The notes beneath the pieces are model-generated. The model worked only from the letters and a program-made list of their open reading frames with translations, had not been told where the DNA came from and made no database searches. Shown here piece by piece: positions 10,733-23,860 of a stretch of DNA of 64,000 nucleotides. Source of the stretch: Siphonodentalium dalli (Eukaryota; Mollusca; Scaphopoda; Gadilida; Siphonodentaliidae). The stretch is taken from positions 30,444,987-30,508,986 of the forward strand of contig CP136063.1 in the NCBI GenBank assembly GCA_032622095.1, written 5' to 3'. The first letter of the stretch is position 1. Every line of letters starts with the position of its first letter. The position numbers and the translations under genes are program-made.

Positions 10733-12913
10733 CTAAACATGTGGCAGGTGGATTCCGTAAACATTCTTGGCATTTGCCGCAGTGATGGAAAGAATCTCTT
10801 GCACGTCCATATTCAAAATATGGGCCAGTTCCATTGCCACTTCACCAATTACCTCTGGAGTGGTATGATCATGCCCTTCCGTAGGAAAATGTGGCGCATC
10901 TGACTCTAGTAGCAGCCGGTTTATACGAACTGCACGAACCCTTCTTTCTGAAGCTCGCTGAAACGTGCACAGGCTCCTGTGTATCCAAAATATGTGTTTG
11001 GCCTGTTGTGGGTCCAAGCATGCACTGCATGTTTGGTGCCAGTGAAACAGTGATAATGGAGTACCTGATCCAGATGTGTCTGTGTCTGCACGATTTCCAG
11101 CGCCGTAAAACTCACATCATGCCCTAGCGACGTCCCTTGCGGTCCCCTTATGTGCATGATGATTGGTTTGTTAAAGAATCGGCCCAAAGATAACAACTCC
11201 CGAAAAATGTCGTCCTGTTGAATCATGGCCTGCTCATTCAAGTTGGGAATTGATCGATCCAGCCCAATCTCTCTGATTGCGATAACCACCGGATGTTGTG
11301 CTAATGCTCGCAGGGCAGCCATTTTTTCGGGCGCTTTCAACTGCTCATATTTCTTGGGGTGACACCCAACTGCCACTCTCCAGTGTGGATTGGCTGTCAA
11401 ATCCCCAATAACCGGGTAGGTCTCTGGATAACAGTGGACCTCGATTCCGCCAACCACATTAACTTTGTGGTTAACGCGCACATTTGCTCTTCGACACAAG
11501 TCCACCGTTGATGTATGTGGAGGTTGTTTGAAGGCGACGCACATCCTATCGCGGTGGGAAATGTGCATCAATGCACGGCACCCTCGGTTCCTGATTCGAG
11601 CTCTTCACCTCGGTAACCGAGGATTTACCTGCTCGTGACTTTTGCCGACTATCCCTACTAGACTGGTTCGATGAACTTTGTTTAACCTCGACAACCGAGG
11701 ATTTACTGGTTCGTGACCTCTCCGGCCTCCTAATCTCACTCGCACTAGATACTGGAGCATTCGGCCGACGTCGTTTGTAACTCCGTCTGTTGGACTGATC
11801 CCGTGGATACTTCTTAGTATGGCTTTCAGTTTTCCGGTAAGTGTCCTGAATCAAGATTGCTGCCGCAATCCCATATGGGGCTTCCTCCGGCCACATTCCT
11901 CTAGTGATGACCTCTCGTGTCTCCTCAATATCTGAGGGTGGGATATATCCCCGGAACACTCTGTTTCTCATCATATCGATCATCCATAATTCAATCTTAG
12001 AATGTGCAAACGCATCACGTTGCTCCTTGGTTATTTTATTTAGGATCGCTACCAATACCCGCCAATGGATTAGACAGGCATTGGAGCTGATGTACGGGGA
12101 GATGCGATAACCGCTCTCCGGCTCTCTTTCGTCGAGATCCTTCCCAAACGCCCGAATGGTATCCCGAGCTCCTGAACCGATAACCATCGGAGTCGGAAGA
12201 GCTTGACTATCCCATTCAATGTTAAGTCCTTTTCTTAGCTGGCTGAGCAATAACTGCTCTTGACGGTCATCAGGAGATGAGTCAGCCGGACATAATGCAC
12301 GGGCGAAATGTTTTAAATCCGACCTTATTTCATCTCTGAAGTGTTTTGGTATACTAGTGCCATAGGTGTTTTCCATGGACCAACAGCATGGTCTGAGATG
12401 TGTGCTATAGACATGCTCGCCGCGCACGTACTGGCCACATCCCAACACTGGACACTTCGTAGCATCATACGGTCCTACAGGATCCATGTTTCCCACTTCC
12501 ATGGGTTCTGAAATGGAAAGAGATGATGAGCATGTGGTTTGGTTTCCATGCAAATCCTGAGAGGTCATACCTGACTCTGCAATTCCAAATGAGGGGGTGA
12601 CAACCACACCTGATCCAGGATATGTTTCCATGTTAACCCTTTTTCGGTCTGCGTAACACTCTGAGTTCTCAAAATGCGTTGAGGTCAGTACTGTAGTTGA
12701 CTCTGGGATAATCCCTGGCCTACTGGTCTCAAAATTAGTTGCAGTCATTATTTCAATTTGTGCAGGGATAATCCCTGTCAAAACAGCCTCACCTCTCATG
12801 GGCTCTGGTACGGCTGGTCGTGATTGATCGTGTACCTTCTCTGACCCATGGTCCGGTGGTGGCGAACCATGATCCGACCTCAAGATCACGCTGTCGTTGT
12901 CTGTATCACTCAT
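10733..12913 (-). pseudogene. Zinc-knuckle/basic protein fused to TatD-type metallohydrolase (env-position ORF)
   Basis: Start chosen at the ATG at 12913-12911, just after a splice-acceptor-like site; the frame opens upstream at 12946. The first ~455 residues contain two similar GIIP-containing segments, a C-x4-C-x7-H-x4-H-x3-C cluster near residues 154-176, and a basic Ser/Arg-rich tail. The reading frame ends in CIDAHF just where a TatD domain should begin its DxHxH motif; a +1/-1 shift near 11560 then gives the rest. TatD signs: GCHPK (near 11365), the conserved glutamate in REIGLD (near 11270), MHIRGP (near 11150), HYHCFTG (near 11050), and, after a second frameshift near 10925, LLLESDAPHFP and a NVYGIH end. 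TatD proteins are metal-dependent DNases; role in a retroelement is unknown. Original single fusion protein is inferred. Confidence 0.75.
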
Positions 12914-12917
12914 GTTT

Positions 12918-12946
12918 GAATCTGGAAAACAGAAGATTTGAGTCAA
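12918..12946 (-). promoter_or_regulatory. Candidate 3' splice site (subgenomic mRNA acceptor)
   Basis: On the minus strand, TATTGAC (fits the branch-point consensus YNYTRAY) is followed by TTCTGTTTTCCAG, with the AG at 12923-12922. The first ATG downstream is at 12913. This arrangement, just after the pol stop at 12959, is like that of env-type ORFs expressed from a spliced RNA. The donor would be in the deleted 5' part. Confidence 0.5.
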
Positions 12947-12958
12947 TATGATGCCTTC

Positions 12959-14242
12959 TTAACACTTTGGACATCTATAATTGTCAAGACTATCTGCTTC
13001 CTCCTGAGTAACATTAACACATTCCCCATGATACCAATCATCACAGAAATCGCATTGTAGCATAAATTTTCCACCGTACTTTTGCTGACATAAACAAAAT
13101 CTACCGGTTTTCTTTTCAATAGCTACCTCTCCCGTTTCCCGGAATTTATCTACACATTTACTCATCCATGGAGGCAGTATTCGATCATGACATTTTTTCA
13201 GGCGATCGTGATTTACCACCATAATAGCATTTTTGAATAGTATTTTATACAAATATGGGGTATACACTTCACTGATAATTGCTGGGCCTTTCCAAAAAGG
13301 GGACAATTTTCTATTTTTGCCCTTTTTTGTTGCAGTGTCAAGTAAATACACCAGATCACCTAGTTTCGCGTATTTATTGGCCCTGACGTCATAATCTCGT
13401 TTAGCCTTTTCCGTTTCAGTTTTTAGTTTTGTTCGTGCAATTTCATGACATTCTTTCGATATTTTGACTAGATTTTGCACATACTCTGCTGCATTTTCGA
13501 ATGCCACGACTTTCGGTTGAAAATTGTAAACAAGATCTGCGGGGTGATTAACCTCACGGCCCAGCATCTTCTTATTTGGCATAAAACCGGTGAGACGATG
13601 AGCGGAAGATCTCATCGCCCCTGCCAGCTGTGGTACGTACTTGTCCCATGATTTCTGATTTTTATCGATGTAACATTGTATTGCATTCTACGATTCTGGC
13701 GTTCCGCGGCACCGTTCGCGGAGGGCCGATATGCGGTTGTACGTGCTTTATGTATTTGGAGTGCCTCAAACATAGCAGTGAATAATTCCGAAACAAAACA
13801 GGCTCCTTGATCTGAGAAAATTTGCAACGGACAACCGAATCGCGTGAAGAATTCATTCACTGCAGTAATTGCATTGTCTCTGCGGTCTGATCTTCCAACG
13901 GAATGAATTCCACCCACTTTGTGAATTGACAAGTCATTACCAATATATATTTATTTCCTTTTTCGCTCACAGTAAGAGGCCCAAGAAAGTCAATGTGAAC
14001 CTTTCCATATGGGCGCCTGCATGGTAAATCACCTGTTCCCATTTAGCCTGTCTAGTGGCTTTCTTACCTTGATTGCACTGGGGACATGATGCCACAAAAG
14101 TTTTGATGTCGTCCGAGACCCCATACCAATAATAACTTTGGCGCACACGTTCCCTTGTCCGAGCAACTCCCTGATGCCCCGAAGCTGGAATATCATGTGC
14201 TAACATCAAAACTTCTTTAGCATGCTTTGCCGGAATTACCAC
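12959..14242 (-). pseudogene. Ty3/gypsy integrase with C-terminal PHD finger (frameshifted)
   Basis: Segments 14242-13967, 14042-13857, 13932-13612 and 13615-12959 make up one protein. The N-terminal HHCC zinc domain shows H-x-H spacing around ASGHQGVAR and CPQC (near 14180-14070). The catalytic core has HIDFLGPL (near 13990), FSDQGACF (near 13820) and ANGAAERQNRR (near 13700), the D, D and E of the DDE triad. The C-terminus (about 13120-12962) has the Cys4-His-Cys3 spacing of a PHD finger: CLCQQ, CDFCDDWYHGEC and CPKC. A chromodomain is the usual reader in this place in chromoviruses; a PHD finger, a methyl-lysine or unmodified histone H3 reader, would serve a comparable targeting job (inference). 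At least three frame breaks. Confidence 0.85.
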
Positions 14243-14250
14243 AACTTGAC

Positions 14251-15571
14251 TTAGCCCCTACGAACTTTGTATAAAAGATTATCCTTCATAAGAAACCTAC
14301 TCCGGTTTATCCACATATATTTGGTGGCCTCGCTACACAGAAAGATTTCACCTTCACTGGGTTCCCGTCCTGTCTCTAGCCACCCAATTATCGGAGCGAT
14401 ATCGGCATCTTTTCGCTGAACCTCCGCCAGTTCCTCACGACTGCATACATCAGCCAGAAACGACTGATCAGTCTGGGTCACTGTTCTAACCATCAAATCA
14501 GGTAATCTGTTTGGGGTATATAAGAGATCCAATTGGGAATGCGTCCATCCGGTAATCGGACAAATGGACCTCGAAAAGTCGGGGGGGGGTTATCCCATGA
14601 TTCCCCCTGGTTCCAGGGTAACCCTAAATCTTCGGACATGCTCGAGTTTCTTACCTGTCTCACCTCAGATTGTTCATCGTCAGACTCAAACGTGATGAGG
14701 CCTTGTGTCAATGGGATGACATCATCGACGTCACTTTCAAACTTGGCCCAGCTTTGGTGAACCCTAGTGCAATATTTGCACCCACCACATGGGAGACCCT
14801 TCAGATCACAGCTGGGAAAGTTTTCCTCGCACATCTCACCGATAGGTATTCGTGAGAGTGCGTCAGCATTTACGTGATGGGAGCCTTTACGATGTTGTAT
14901 AACCATATCGTAGGAGCTAAGCTCTTCCAACCATCGTGCTATTTGACCTTGCGGCTCTTTGAAATTCATAATCCATCGGAGGCTGTTATGGTCAGTTCGT
15001 AATATAAATTTTCGACCAAGCAAATAATGACGAAATTGTCTGGTAAGTCGCACCACCGCGAGCAACTCTCGTCTAGTGGCGCAATACCGTTTCTGTTGAG
15101 GTGACAACACGAAACTGCCATATGCGATCACTCGCTCTTTGCCATTTTGAATTTGCAGCATTTCGCCTCCGATTGCATATCCACTGGCATCCGTATCGAC
15201 AATCAGTGGATCCGAAAGATTTGGCATAGCCAAAACAGGTGGAGACGTTAGGGCCTGTTTCAACTGGTCAAAGGCCGACTGTTGCTCTTCGCCCCATCGA
15301 AAAACCTTTTTTCCAGTCACATCATACTATGACCTAGACAACTCGGCATACCCCTTAATGAAACTCCGGTGGTAATTCATCAGTCCACAGAAACTCTCGA
15401 CTTCTCGTGTACAAGTTGGTTCTGGCCAATTTTGTACAATTTCTATGGAAGAGTCCAACATGGTAATGCCAGTTCCACTTACAGTCCTCCCCAGAAATTC
15501 AATTTCTTTAAAATTCACACTTACTAGGCTTCAATTTGAGATGGTACGTTTGAAGTCTAGCGAGGACCGTG
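14251..15571 (-). pseudogene. C-terminal RT remnant and RNase H of Ty3/gypsy pol
   Basis: The first coding (about 15565-15327) is the last part of reverse transcriptase, with EIEFLGRTVSGTG and a thumb-like segment (MNYHRSFIKGYAELS). A stop near 15322 separates it from RNase H (15320-14830): DTDASGYAIGG, RRELLAVV, TDHNSL and NADALSR supply the acidic residues. A Cys-rich GLPCGGCKYC linker follows near 14790, a hallmark of some metazoan gypsy polyproteins. Segment 14532-14251 is the RNase H-integrase linker. RT upstream of 15571 is deleted, with the breakpoint inside the 5' LTR at a GCTAG motif. Confidence 0.85.
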
Positions 15572-15633
15572 GCTAGGTGGCGCTGTCCAACAAGAATTAA
15601 ACTGGTCCACACAATGTTTACATTTTCACTACA
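15572..15633 (-). repeat. 5' LTR remnant (first 62 bp)
   Basis: Matches 10004-10065 with only a few changes. It runs straight into RT coding, so the rest of the LTR, the leader and gag were removed in one internal deletion. Confidence 0.85.
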
Positions 15634-15637
15634 ATAT

Positions 15638-15886
15638 GTACATAACCAACGTTCTACTGTGATTTCCAACTTCTGCTACTGAATAAACCATGATCACATC
15701 CATATGGCCATATGTCGTTTTGGGTAGGTTGTTGCAATCATCCGTATTTAAATTTCCCCAAGGGTTACAAGAGCAAAAGCGGAGATACTACTAATGAATT
15801 ATCCGCCGAGAAAAAAACTTTAACAGAGAATTTTGGGTTAGAGCAGAATCCGGTAGTTGGCTGCTAGACTATTAGATTGTATTGAC
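15638..15886. mobile_element. PIN-CXC transposon terminal region, part 2, with terminal inverted repeat
   Basis: Continuation of 9797 after the LTR insertion; matches 50424-50640. It ends with AACTTTAACAGAGAATTTTG and GGCTGCTAGACTAT (15872-15885), the same outer end as the left end of the inverted copy B (29558). Confidence 0.8.
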
Positions 15887-16261
15887 CACAAACCCAATTT
15901 TACAAACATCTTGTCTGTAGTTGGTGAAATTTCCATCAGTTGAACGACAAATATTCTTTATTGGCCCTTTTGGGGAGAGAAATGTTGTGACTCTTAACTG
16001 CCCGGTAGCATGACATACTTACTCAAATGTAGGCTGTATATTCATCTATCGTTTCGTGAATGGTGCGTCTAATCACAACCACATATTTAGACGCACGTTT
16101 ATTGCACACCAAACGATATTTCCTTTGTTTCATTGATACGAGATCCTTCCTTATCTTCTTCTTGTTAACTATCCATCCATTTAGGGTAAAGCATTCTGGT
16201 ATGTACATATGTACAGTATCTAGATTGATAAAGCAACAATTTAATACATGTCACTGAGACG
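15887..16261 (+). promoter_or_regulatory. ZNF upstream region, distal half (unit 1)
   Basis: Matches 23880-24259 and 25740-26123 upstream of the other two ZNF ORFs; for example, ATTCATCTATCGTTTCGTG is shared by all three. The conserved part also holds ATGTACATATGTACAGTATC (16200-16219). Because it precedes each unit it probably contains promoter-proximal sequence or a 5' exon/intron; that is inference. Confidence 0.6.
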
Positions 16262-17515
16262 TGCCCATCTGAGCACAGGCAGTGGTAGTTTTATAAAAAA
16301 AAAGGACTATAAGTAAGAATAAAGTCCATGTATATAAGTAATATGTAGCAGAAATCACGAAATTTTAAAACATGTTTTTTATTTACCCACACTTCCGAAA
16401 TGTCTGTACGATACACGCTTATATATACTTAATGACATCAAGATATATAATACTACCTTCTTTTGCCACAATTCGTACCTTGAAATGTTTATTTTGAAGT
16501 AATAAATTTGTTAAAATATTACGTCTGTTTCAGGTAGCACCATTACTTTAGTTGTACTCGATTACAGAACTAGTTACTCCCGGTTGTGTTCGATTGCCGA
16601 GCCCGTGATGTTCCAGCTGCCCAGACTAAGCCGGCACTCTTTGTCAATAGCAAGAACTTGAAATGTTATATTGTCTATTAAAAGTTTAAAAAATATTTTG
16701 ATGTAAAAAATTATAAAAATAAAGTTGCCATATTTATGTGGGTTTTATGTTGTATTTATATCAATTCTCCTTTCTATATTTCTTTGTTACCAATAGTGTT
16801 TAATTGAATGGGTCACTGTGCGACTAAATATAGAAGTTGCAAGGAAAACCAGTTCTATTTATATTCACTAGGCCTGATACATGAATGGAGTTTGAGCACA
16901 TTTTAATGATTTTGAGTGATAGAATACCCCGTGCGTTAATTTCGCCTTGACCCGATTCCACGTTGCATGGTCGAATCACGAATGTCGATAAAAGTTGAAA
17001 CATAAGACTTACAAATTATCTTTTAGTTTTTTTCATTTGTGATTGGCATAACTTACCACAAACCAAAATTCATCATTATTGGAATTATATTAACGACAAT
17101 AAACGAAATTGAAAATCCCAACTACACATTTTACTGGACTCGGACTCGGGCTCGGACTACAACTATTAGTGTGTCCCAATTTAACCGGAACTAAGTTCTG
17201 GTGTCACGCGGGTGCTCAACCGACAGAAACATTCCCGTAAACGGTTGCAAAAAACTGTTGTTTCTTTCTAATAGTTGGAAGAATCTTTAGTAAGACGAAC
17301 ACTGTAAGTAAAGCTAGTGTTAATTATATGTGTATGAACGCGCGACGGTTAATTAACGTCGATAGGGTAAATAGTATTACAACGAAAGAAATTCCAATTT
17401 CCTCACTGGATATTTGATCTACTTCCGGTTTTCTAGTTAGAAACCTGGTCATTTATTTACTTCAACGGTCACATCATTCTCATGAAAAAGGTTTATAAAA
17501 CTACCAAAACCTGTG
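16262..17515. other. Insertion of about 1.25 kb specific to ZNF unit 1
   Basis: Units 2 and 3 pass directly from GAGACGAGCAGG to the TTTGTGCA/CTGTGCACAATTT tract; unit 1 has 1.25 kb between these points. The insert is AT-rich. No ORF, terminal repeat or target duplication could be supported, so its nature (mobile element or ancestral sequence lost elsewhere) is open. Confidence 0.55.
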
Positions 17516-17661
17516 GTCTGAGTATGAGTCTTTGCAAAATTTCAAGTGTGAACAGGTGAATATCTTTAATAGCCAAGAGACAGAGATCGGTATCTTGAAC
17601 GGTGTTGTTGAGGCGGACGATGGACATCGGTCAACATCGATGGACGAAGAATGAACTTATC

Positions 17662-17669
17662 TATAAATA
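17662..17669 (+). promoter_or_regulatory. TATA box of ZNF unit 1
   Basis: TATAAATA, 108 bp upstream of the ATG at 17770. The same octamer is 106 and 98 bp upstream of the other two ZNF starts, inside otherwise homologous sequence. Between box and ATG lie repeated CACGAGAT-AACAGC motifs. Confidence 0.6.
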
Positions 17670-17769
17670 TTGCCCCTCCACGAGATAAACAGCGGATATA
17701 CCGGTATATGACTATCTGACGCCACGAGATGAACAGCGGATATATAGGACTATCTGACTATTCCACACA

Positions 17770-19830
<2,061 letters not shown>

Positions 19831-19859
19831 GGTGACATTTAATATGTTCGTCGAAGGAG

Positions 19860-21475
19860 GATTGTAAACAATCTTAGATTCCAATGACAGAGTAGAAAAG
19901 AAGGGCAGAATGAATCTTATCCCTAAATTACTATTTTTTTTGCTTCAAGGGTAAACCATATTTGATTCGAGTCAAGGAACCTATCCACAGAATTAATCTT
20001 CTTTGTAAATTAGCTTTGCACTATGAACTTTATGATTGGATGGCCTTGCTTAAATACTGTGTGGCATGCAGTAGATTCCTCACATAGAGTTTGGTCAACG
20101 CCCATGGGATGATAACCCGATGCAGTAAAGATACATTTGTACTTACTATCACATGATGCCCAATGTATCAGTAGCTCCGTCCCCGTAACCACGCCTCGTT
20201 GATAGAGGGTAATTACGATTTGTATCAACATGAGTTATTTCATTAGATACGTATCCGAAATGGTTAATTGGTTAACTCTGTTATTCGCGGTCGCATTTTG
20301 TTACAAATAACCATAGCGAGCGACATGTGTGCTTTATAAATGTCGTGTTAGATTTAAATTAACATACATAATTCCCGTATTCTTTTCCCAAGGATGAAAG
20401 TCATACAGCCATTTGCCTTAAATAAATCATGTTTATTGTGAAATAATTTGCACGACATCCACCGATTTCGAAGAACAAATCTTACTTGAGCGCGAATAAA
20501 TGTAAAATGTGTTGATCCTCTCACTTGTGGGTACCAATCTTCTCATTTTAAAGGTAGATTATCTCTTTGTAAACATGTATTATATAGTTACCGGGGTATA
20601 AAATATTAGATTTGAATCGAAGACTCCTGTCCGGAAATGCTTCTATCGATTAATATTAATTTTTTTTCGAATATTATCTGCTATAAAAAGGTGTGTTTTT
20701 TTCAGCTAACAAACAATAGTGATTATTGTTAACAGAGACCAGAAATTATATTGTGCAATTTTGTCACAAATAAACGTTAATTATACTCATTATCGCTTAT
20801 ATCTGTGGAACAAAACAATACAGACAACCAATCTGTGACATTTGAAATTCGTTGCGTAGCCGTTGGAATAGCCCAGTGCTCTATATCGCAATACGTTGTC
20901 ATCCGAATGGTCGGTTCTAAAAATAGTAACATAAACGGGCCCGATTTAATATTCGAAATAAAATCAATATTAATTGATAGAAGCTTTTCCGGGCATATGT
21001 CTTCAGTTCATATCTATTATTTTATACCCAAGCAACTATTTAAAATTTGTTATTTAAAGAGATAATCCATCTTTAATAGAAATGACCAATGTTAGGTCCT
21101 AGTATTTCAAATATATACTTACTATTAGAATGGTATACATGAGACCCAATGTACCAAATTGGTATGTTAGTTTACGACACCAAAAATACAGATCTTTCCT
21201 GTCCGAGGAGATATATCAACCATACTTTGTGGGTTCTAATCTGTCATGGTGGTTGTATGCCAGTACCGCCGGTTCAAGCTCTTGTTTGCAATTGATTTTA
21301 ATACATCAAAGTTGTTGGCAGGATATTTTCAAACCAGTGGAATAATATACATACCAATGACCTATTAAGGCACCACCCTCATATGCATATTACTTGCTGT
21401 ATTTAAGACGTACGAATAAATCACCGATTTGACTCGGAAAATTTTTATATGTGTCATTTTACCATCAACTATTAA
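19860..21475. repeat. ZNF-flank repeat, copy II
   Basis: Same block as 1-1007, here intact on its left and joined to ZNF tail. It is interrupted by a MITE at 20552-21072; copy IV shows the site without the MITE at 36261 (CATTTTAATAGAAATGACC). Confidence 0.85.
20552..21072 (+). mobile_element. Family-A MITE with 86-codon ORF
   Basis: Inserted at TTAA (20548-20551 and 21073-21076); the empty site with a single TTAA is at 36261-36264, so TTAA duplication is shown directly. Its plus strand contains an ORF at 20805-21065, starting MEQNNTDNQSVTFEIRC and ending at the terminal repeat. The ORF is alignable with those at 28241-27981 and 4971-4705. Confidence 0.9.
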
Positions 21476-21938
21476 AGGTACTCAATCCGATTAAGCACCC
21501 CTAATTTACTTTTTCTTTGGCTCTATGGGTAATAATATTTGATTCGAGTCGATGAACCTATACATCAAAGGTCAGAGTGATCAGATATTGATTTTTGACG
21601 TTTTTTATTTTCTCGAGATGTGTAGTTCTACTAATAATTGTCCCAGAAACAATTATTCAGACGGACGAAGATGGATAACTCTGAACTCAAGTGGTAATAA
21701 TAACGCAATTTTTACCGAGAACACTCTTTTGATGGCGTGTTCTGGGCCACAAACAATAGAAATAACAAAACTTCAAAAATTGATATCTGATCACTGAGCG
21801 TTGATGGGTAGGTTCCTCGACTCGAATTAATTATTCGAAATATAATTAATATTAAATCGATAGAAGCATTTCGATTCAGATCTAATATTTTATACCCCAG
21901 TAATTATATAATACATGCTTACAAAGAGATAATCCTCC
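21476..21938. mobile_element. Hybrid TTAA MITE, copy II
   Basis: Same structure as 1008-1468: AGGTACTCAATC left end and AATCCTCC right end, TTAA at 21472-21475 and 21939-21942. The 81-codon ORF 21552-21797 is aligned with 1084-1323 and gains two codons in frame. Confidence 0.7.
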
Positions 21939-22160
21939 TTTAACATGAACTGGTAAAGTACGGCAATTTTCTAACGTTGCTATTTTTTTCGACTCCGATA
22001 TGAGGTACCTACTGAAATGTGCCAAAATTTGCTATAAAACACAAAAATCAGTATGAGGCTCTTGCGTTGGAGAAAAATAATCCACCATGACCCGGGAAGT
22101 GGGCGTGGAAAAATCTCACCTTCGTGTTCAGACTATGGACGAGCCTCGTGTTCGGCAGAA
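21939..22160. repeat. Flank repeat continuation without minisatellite
   Basis: Homologous to 1469-1600 joined to 3060-3190: here the two direct-repeat arms are a single copy and no 82-bp unit is present. This is presumably the pre-minisatellite state. Confidence 0.7.
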
Positions 22161-22320
22161 ATATCTCACTTTATTTCACCAATCAACTTCAATCAATACT
22201 TTCTCATATGTTTTGTCCATCTATTTGTTTTATTTACTTGTTGTTTGTTTTATATAAATTACTCTACCTGTGAAGGTGACTTGATTGTCAATAAACTTAT
22301 CTTATCTTATCTGAAGTAAC
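22161..22320 (+). mobile_element. LINE 3'-end fragment
   Basis: AATAAACTTATC followed by TTATCTTATC repeats near 22283-22312 looks like a non-LTR retrotransposon 3' tail with a short pentameric repeat. The upstream ~120 bp is non-coding. Confidence 0.5.
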
Positions 22321-22569
22321 GTGCATTAGTTGAATTTAGAACTGACAACGCGTGTAGAATGGGTCGATTAAAATACAAATTGGCGCGACTTGAATGCGAC
22401 AATAATAGTTTTCTTGGCCTTCCATAATACATTTTATTGGACGATCCACCCGGTAATTCCGAGGGTTTGTCTATAATCCAAATGGTTTTGTAAAGTTTGT
22501 ATACGCCCGTTTGAGAAAAACGGTTGTATTGTGTAAATGGGCTGTCCGGCCGTCTGTCGCCGGTCCGTC

Positions 22570-23265
22570 CGATTTTGTTTTCCGTATGGTAACTTTAGAT
22601 TAAATCGAGTGAACATAACCTAATTTGGTATGTAGTGTTTACCACATCAAAATACAAATCGAGTTCGAATTTTTAGGTTTCGTCCTCATGATTGTTACTG
22701 AGTTATATCCCTTTAGCGACATAGATTTTACCTGATTTGCGGTTGCCGGATGATAACATCAGATTGAATCGAGAGAACAGAACAAAATTTGATATGTTAG
22801 TTTACCACATCAAAATATAGATCAGGTTCGAATATGGGTTACGTCCGCGTGATTGTTAATGAGTTATGTCCCATTTTCGACTTACATTTTACCTGATTTG
22901 CGGTTTCCGGGTGATAATTTGTTTAGACTGAATTAAGTGAACTGAACCACATTTGGTATATTAGTTTACTACCCCAAAATACATATCAAGTCCGAATATG
23001 GGTTTCGTCCGCATGATTTTGACTGAGCTATATCCCTTTTTCGACTTAGATTTTACCTGATGTGTGGTTTCCGGATAATAACATTAGATTCAAAGTTGAA
23101 TCGAGTGAACAGAATCAAATTTGGAATGTTAGTTTATCATACCAAAATACAGATCAAGTTTGAATATGGGTTTCCTCCGCATGATTTGACTGAGTTATGC
23201 CACTTTTCGAATTAGATTTTACCCTATATGCGGTTTCCAGATGATAACTTTTGATTAAGTCGAGA
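22570..23265. repeat. Tandem repeat, about four units of ~164 bp
   Basis: ACCTGATTTGCGGTT-type motifs recur near 22730, 22893, 23056 and 23221, each followed by CCGGATGATAAC-like sequence, and each unit includes TTAGTTTACCACATCAAAAT. Divergence between units is substantial, so the array is old. No coding. Confidence 0.85.
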
Positions 23266-23860
23266 GAATTTTCAGGCAAAAATACCACACTTGAAATTAT
23301 TGTGTTTTATTTTTGTTATTATTTCGTCTTAAGTCAAAAGTTTCAAACAAATTAAACTAAACCTTGTCTCAATCTACTCCAGAAATGGCGTAGTATGCCT
23401 ATGCCCCGCCCGACGGTGTGCTAATGTGGATGTTTATATACATGGAAAGGGCACCAACGTGACAATAACATGCAATATACGCAATATTTATGATTTGTAT
23501 AAGAAAAAGATATATCTGTTATATTATGTTCGTTCTGTGTATGGCGGGTTTACAGGATGTGACTATTTTACCAGCTATTCCCACGACAAAGGTCGCCCGT
23601 ATATTTAACGTTTATTTGCGACAAAATTACCCAATAAAATTTCTGGTCTATGCAGGGCGATTAACGAAATTTAGTTTTCGACGCCGCCGATGAATAGTTA
23701 ATGTGTATATAGAATGATAGATTAATACATGCACAATATAATAAAGTTTATACTCACCAAATATACATGTATATATAGGAAATGTGATGATTGTATCAAA
23801 TATTAATGAAAATAACAATAGCAATAAAAATTCAAATTTACGATGTGTTCAGTTTGGTTT
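23266..23860. other. AT-rich spacer before ZNF unit 2
   Basis: No supported gene or named repeat. Contains a short segment (TAAAATTTCTGGTCTATGC near 23635) resembling the internal part of family-A MITEs. Confidence 0.45.

Larger units (their letters stand above)
9802..15633 (-). mobile_element. Ty3/gypsy-type LTR retrotransposon, 5'-deleted, with extra PHD and TatD coding
   Basis: The boundaries come from the empty site in the right block (GTGTACATATGTACATAAAC near 50421): here ATAT occurs at 9798-9801 and again at 15634-15637, a likely 4-bp target duplication. Order on the minus strand: 62-bp remnant of the 5' LTR (15633-15572), fused directly to the end of reverse transcriptase; RNase H; HHCC/DDE integrase; PHD finger; a second cassette (zinc-knuckle protein running into TatD hydrolase); 3' UTR; polypurine tract; complete 264-bp 3' LTR (10065-9802). 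The primer-binding site, gag, protease and most of RT are deleted. Multiple frameshifts make it non-functional. Gypsy assignment rests on RT-RH-IN order and RNase H/IN motifs. Confidence 0.9.
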
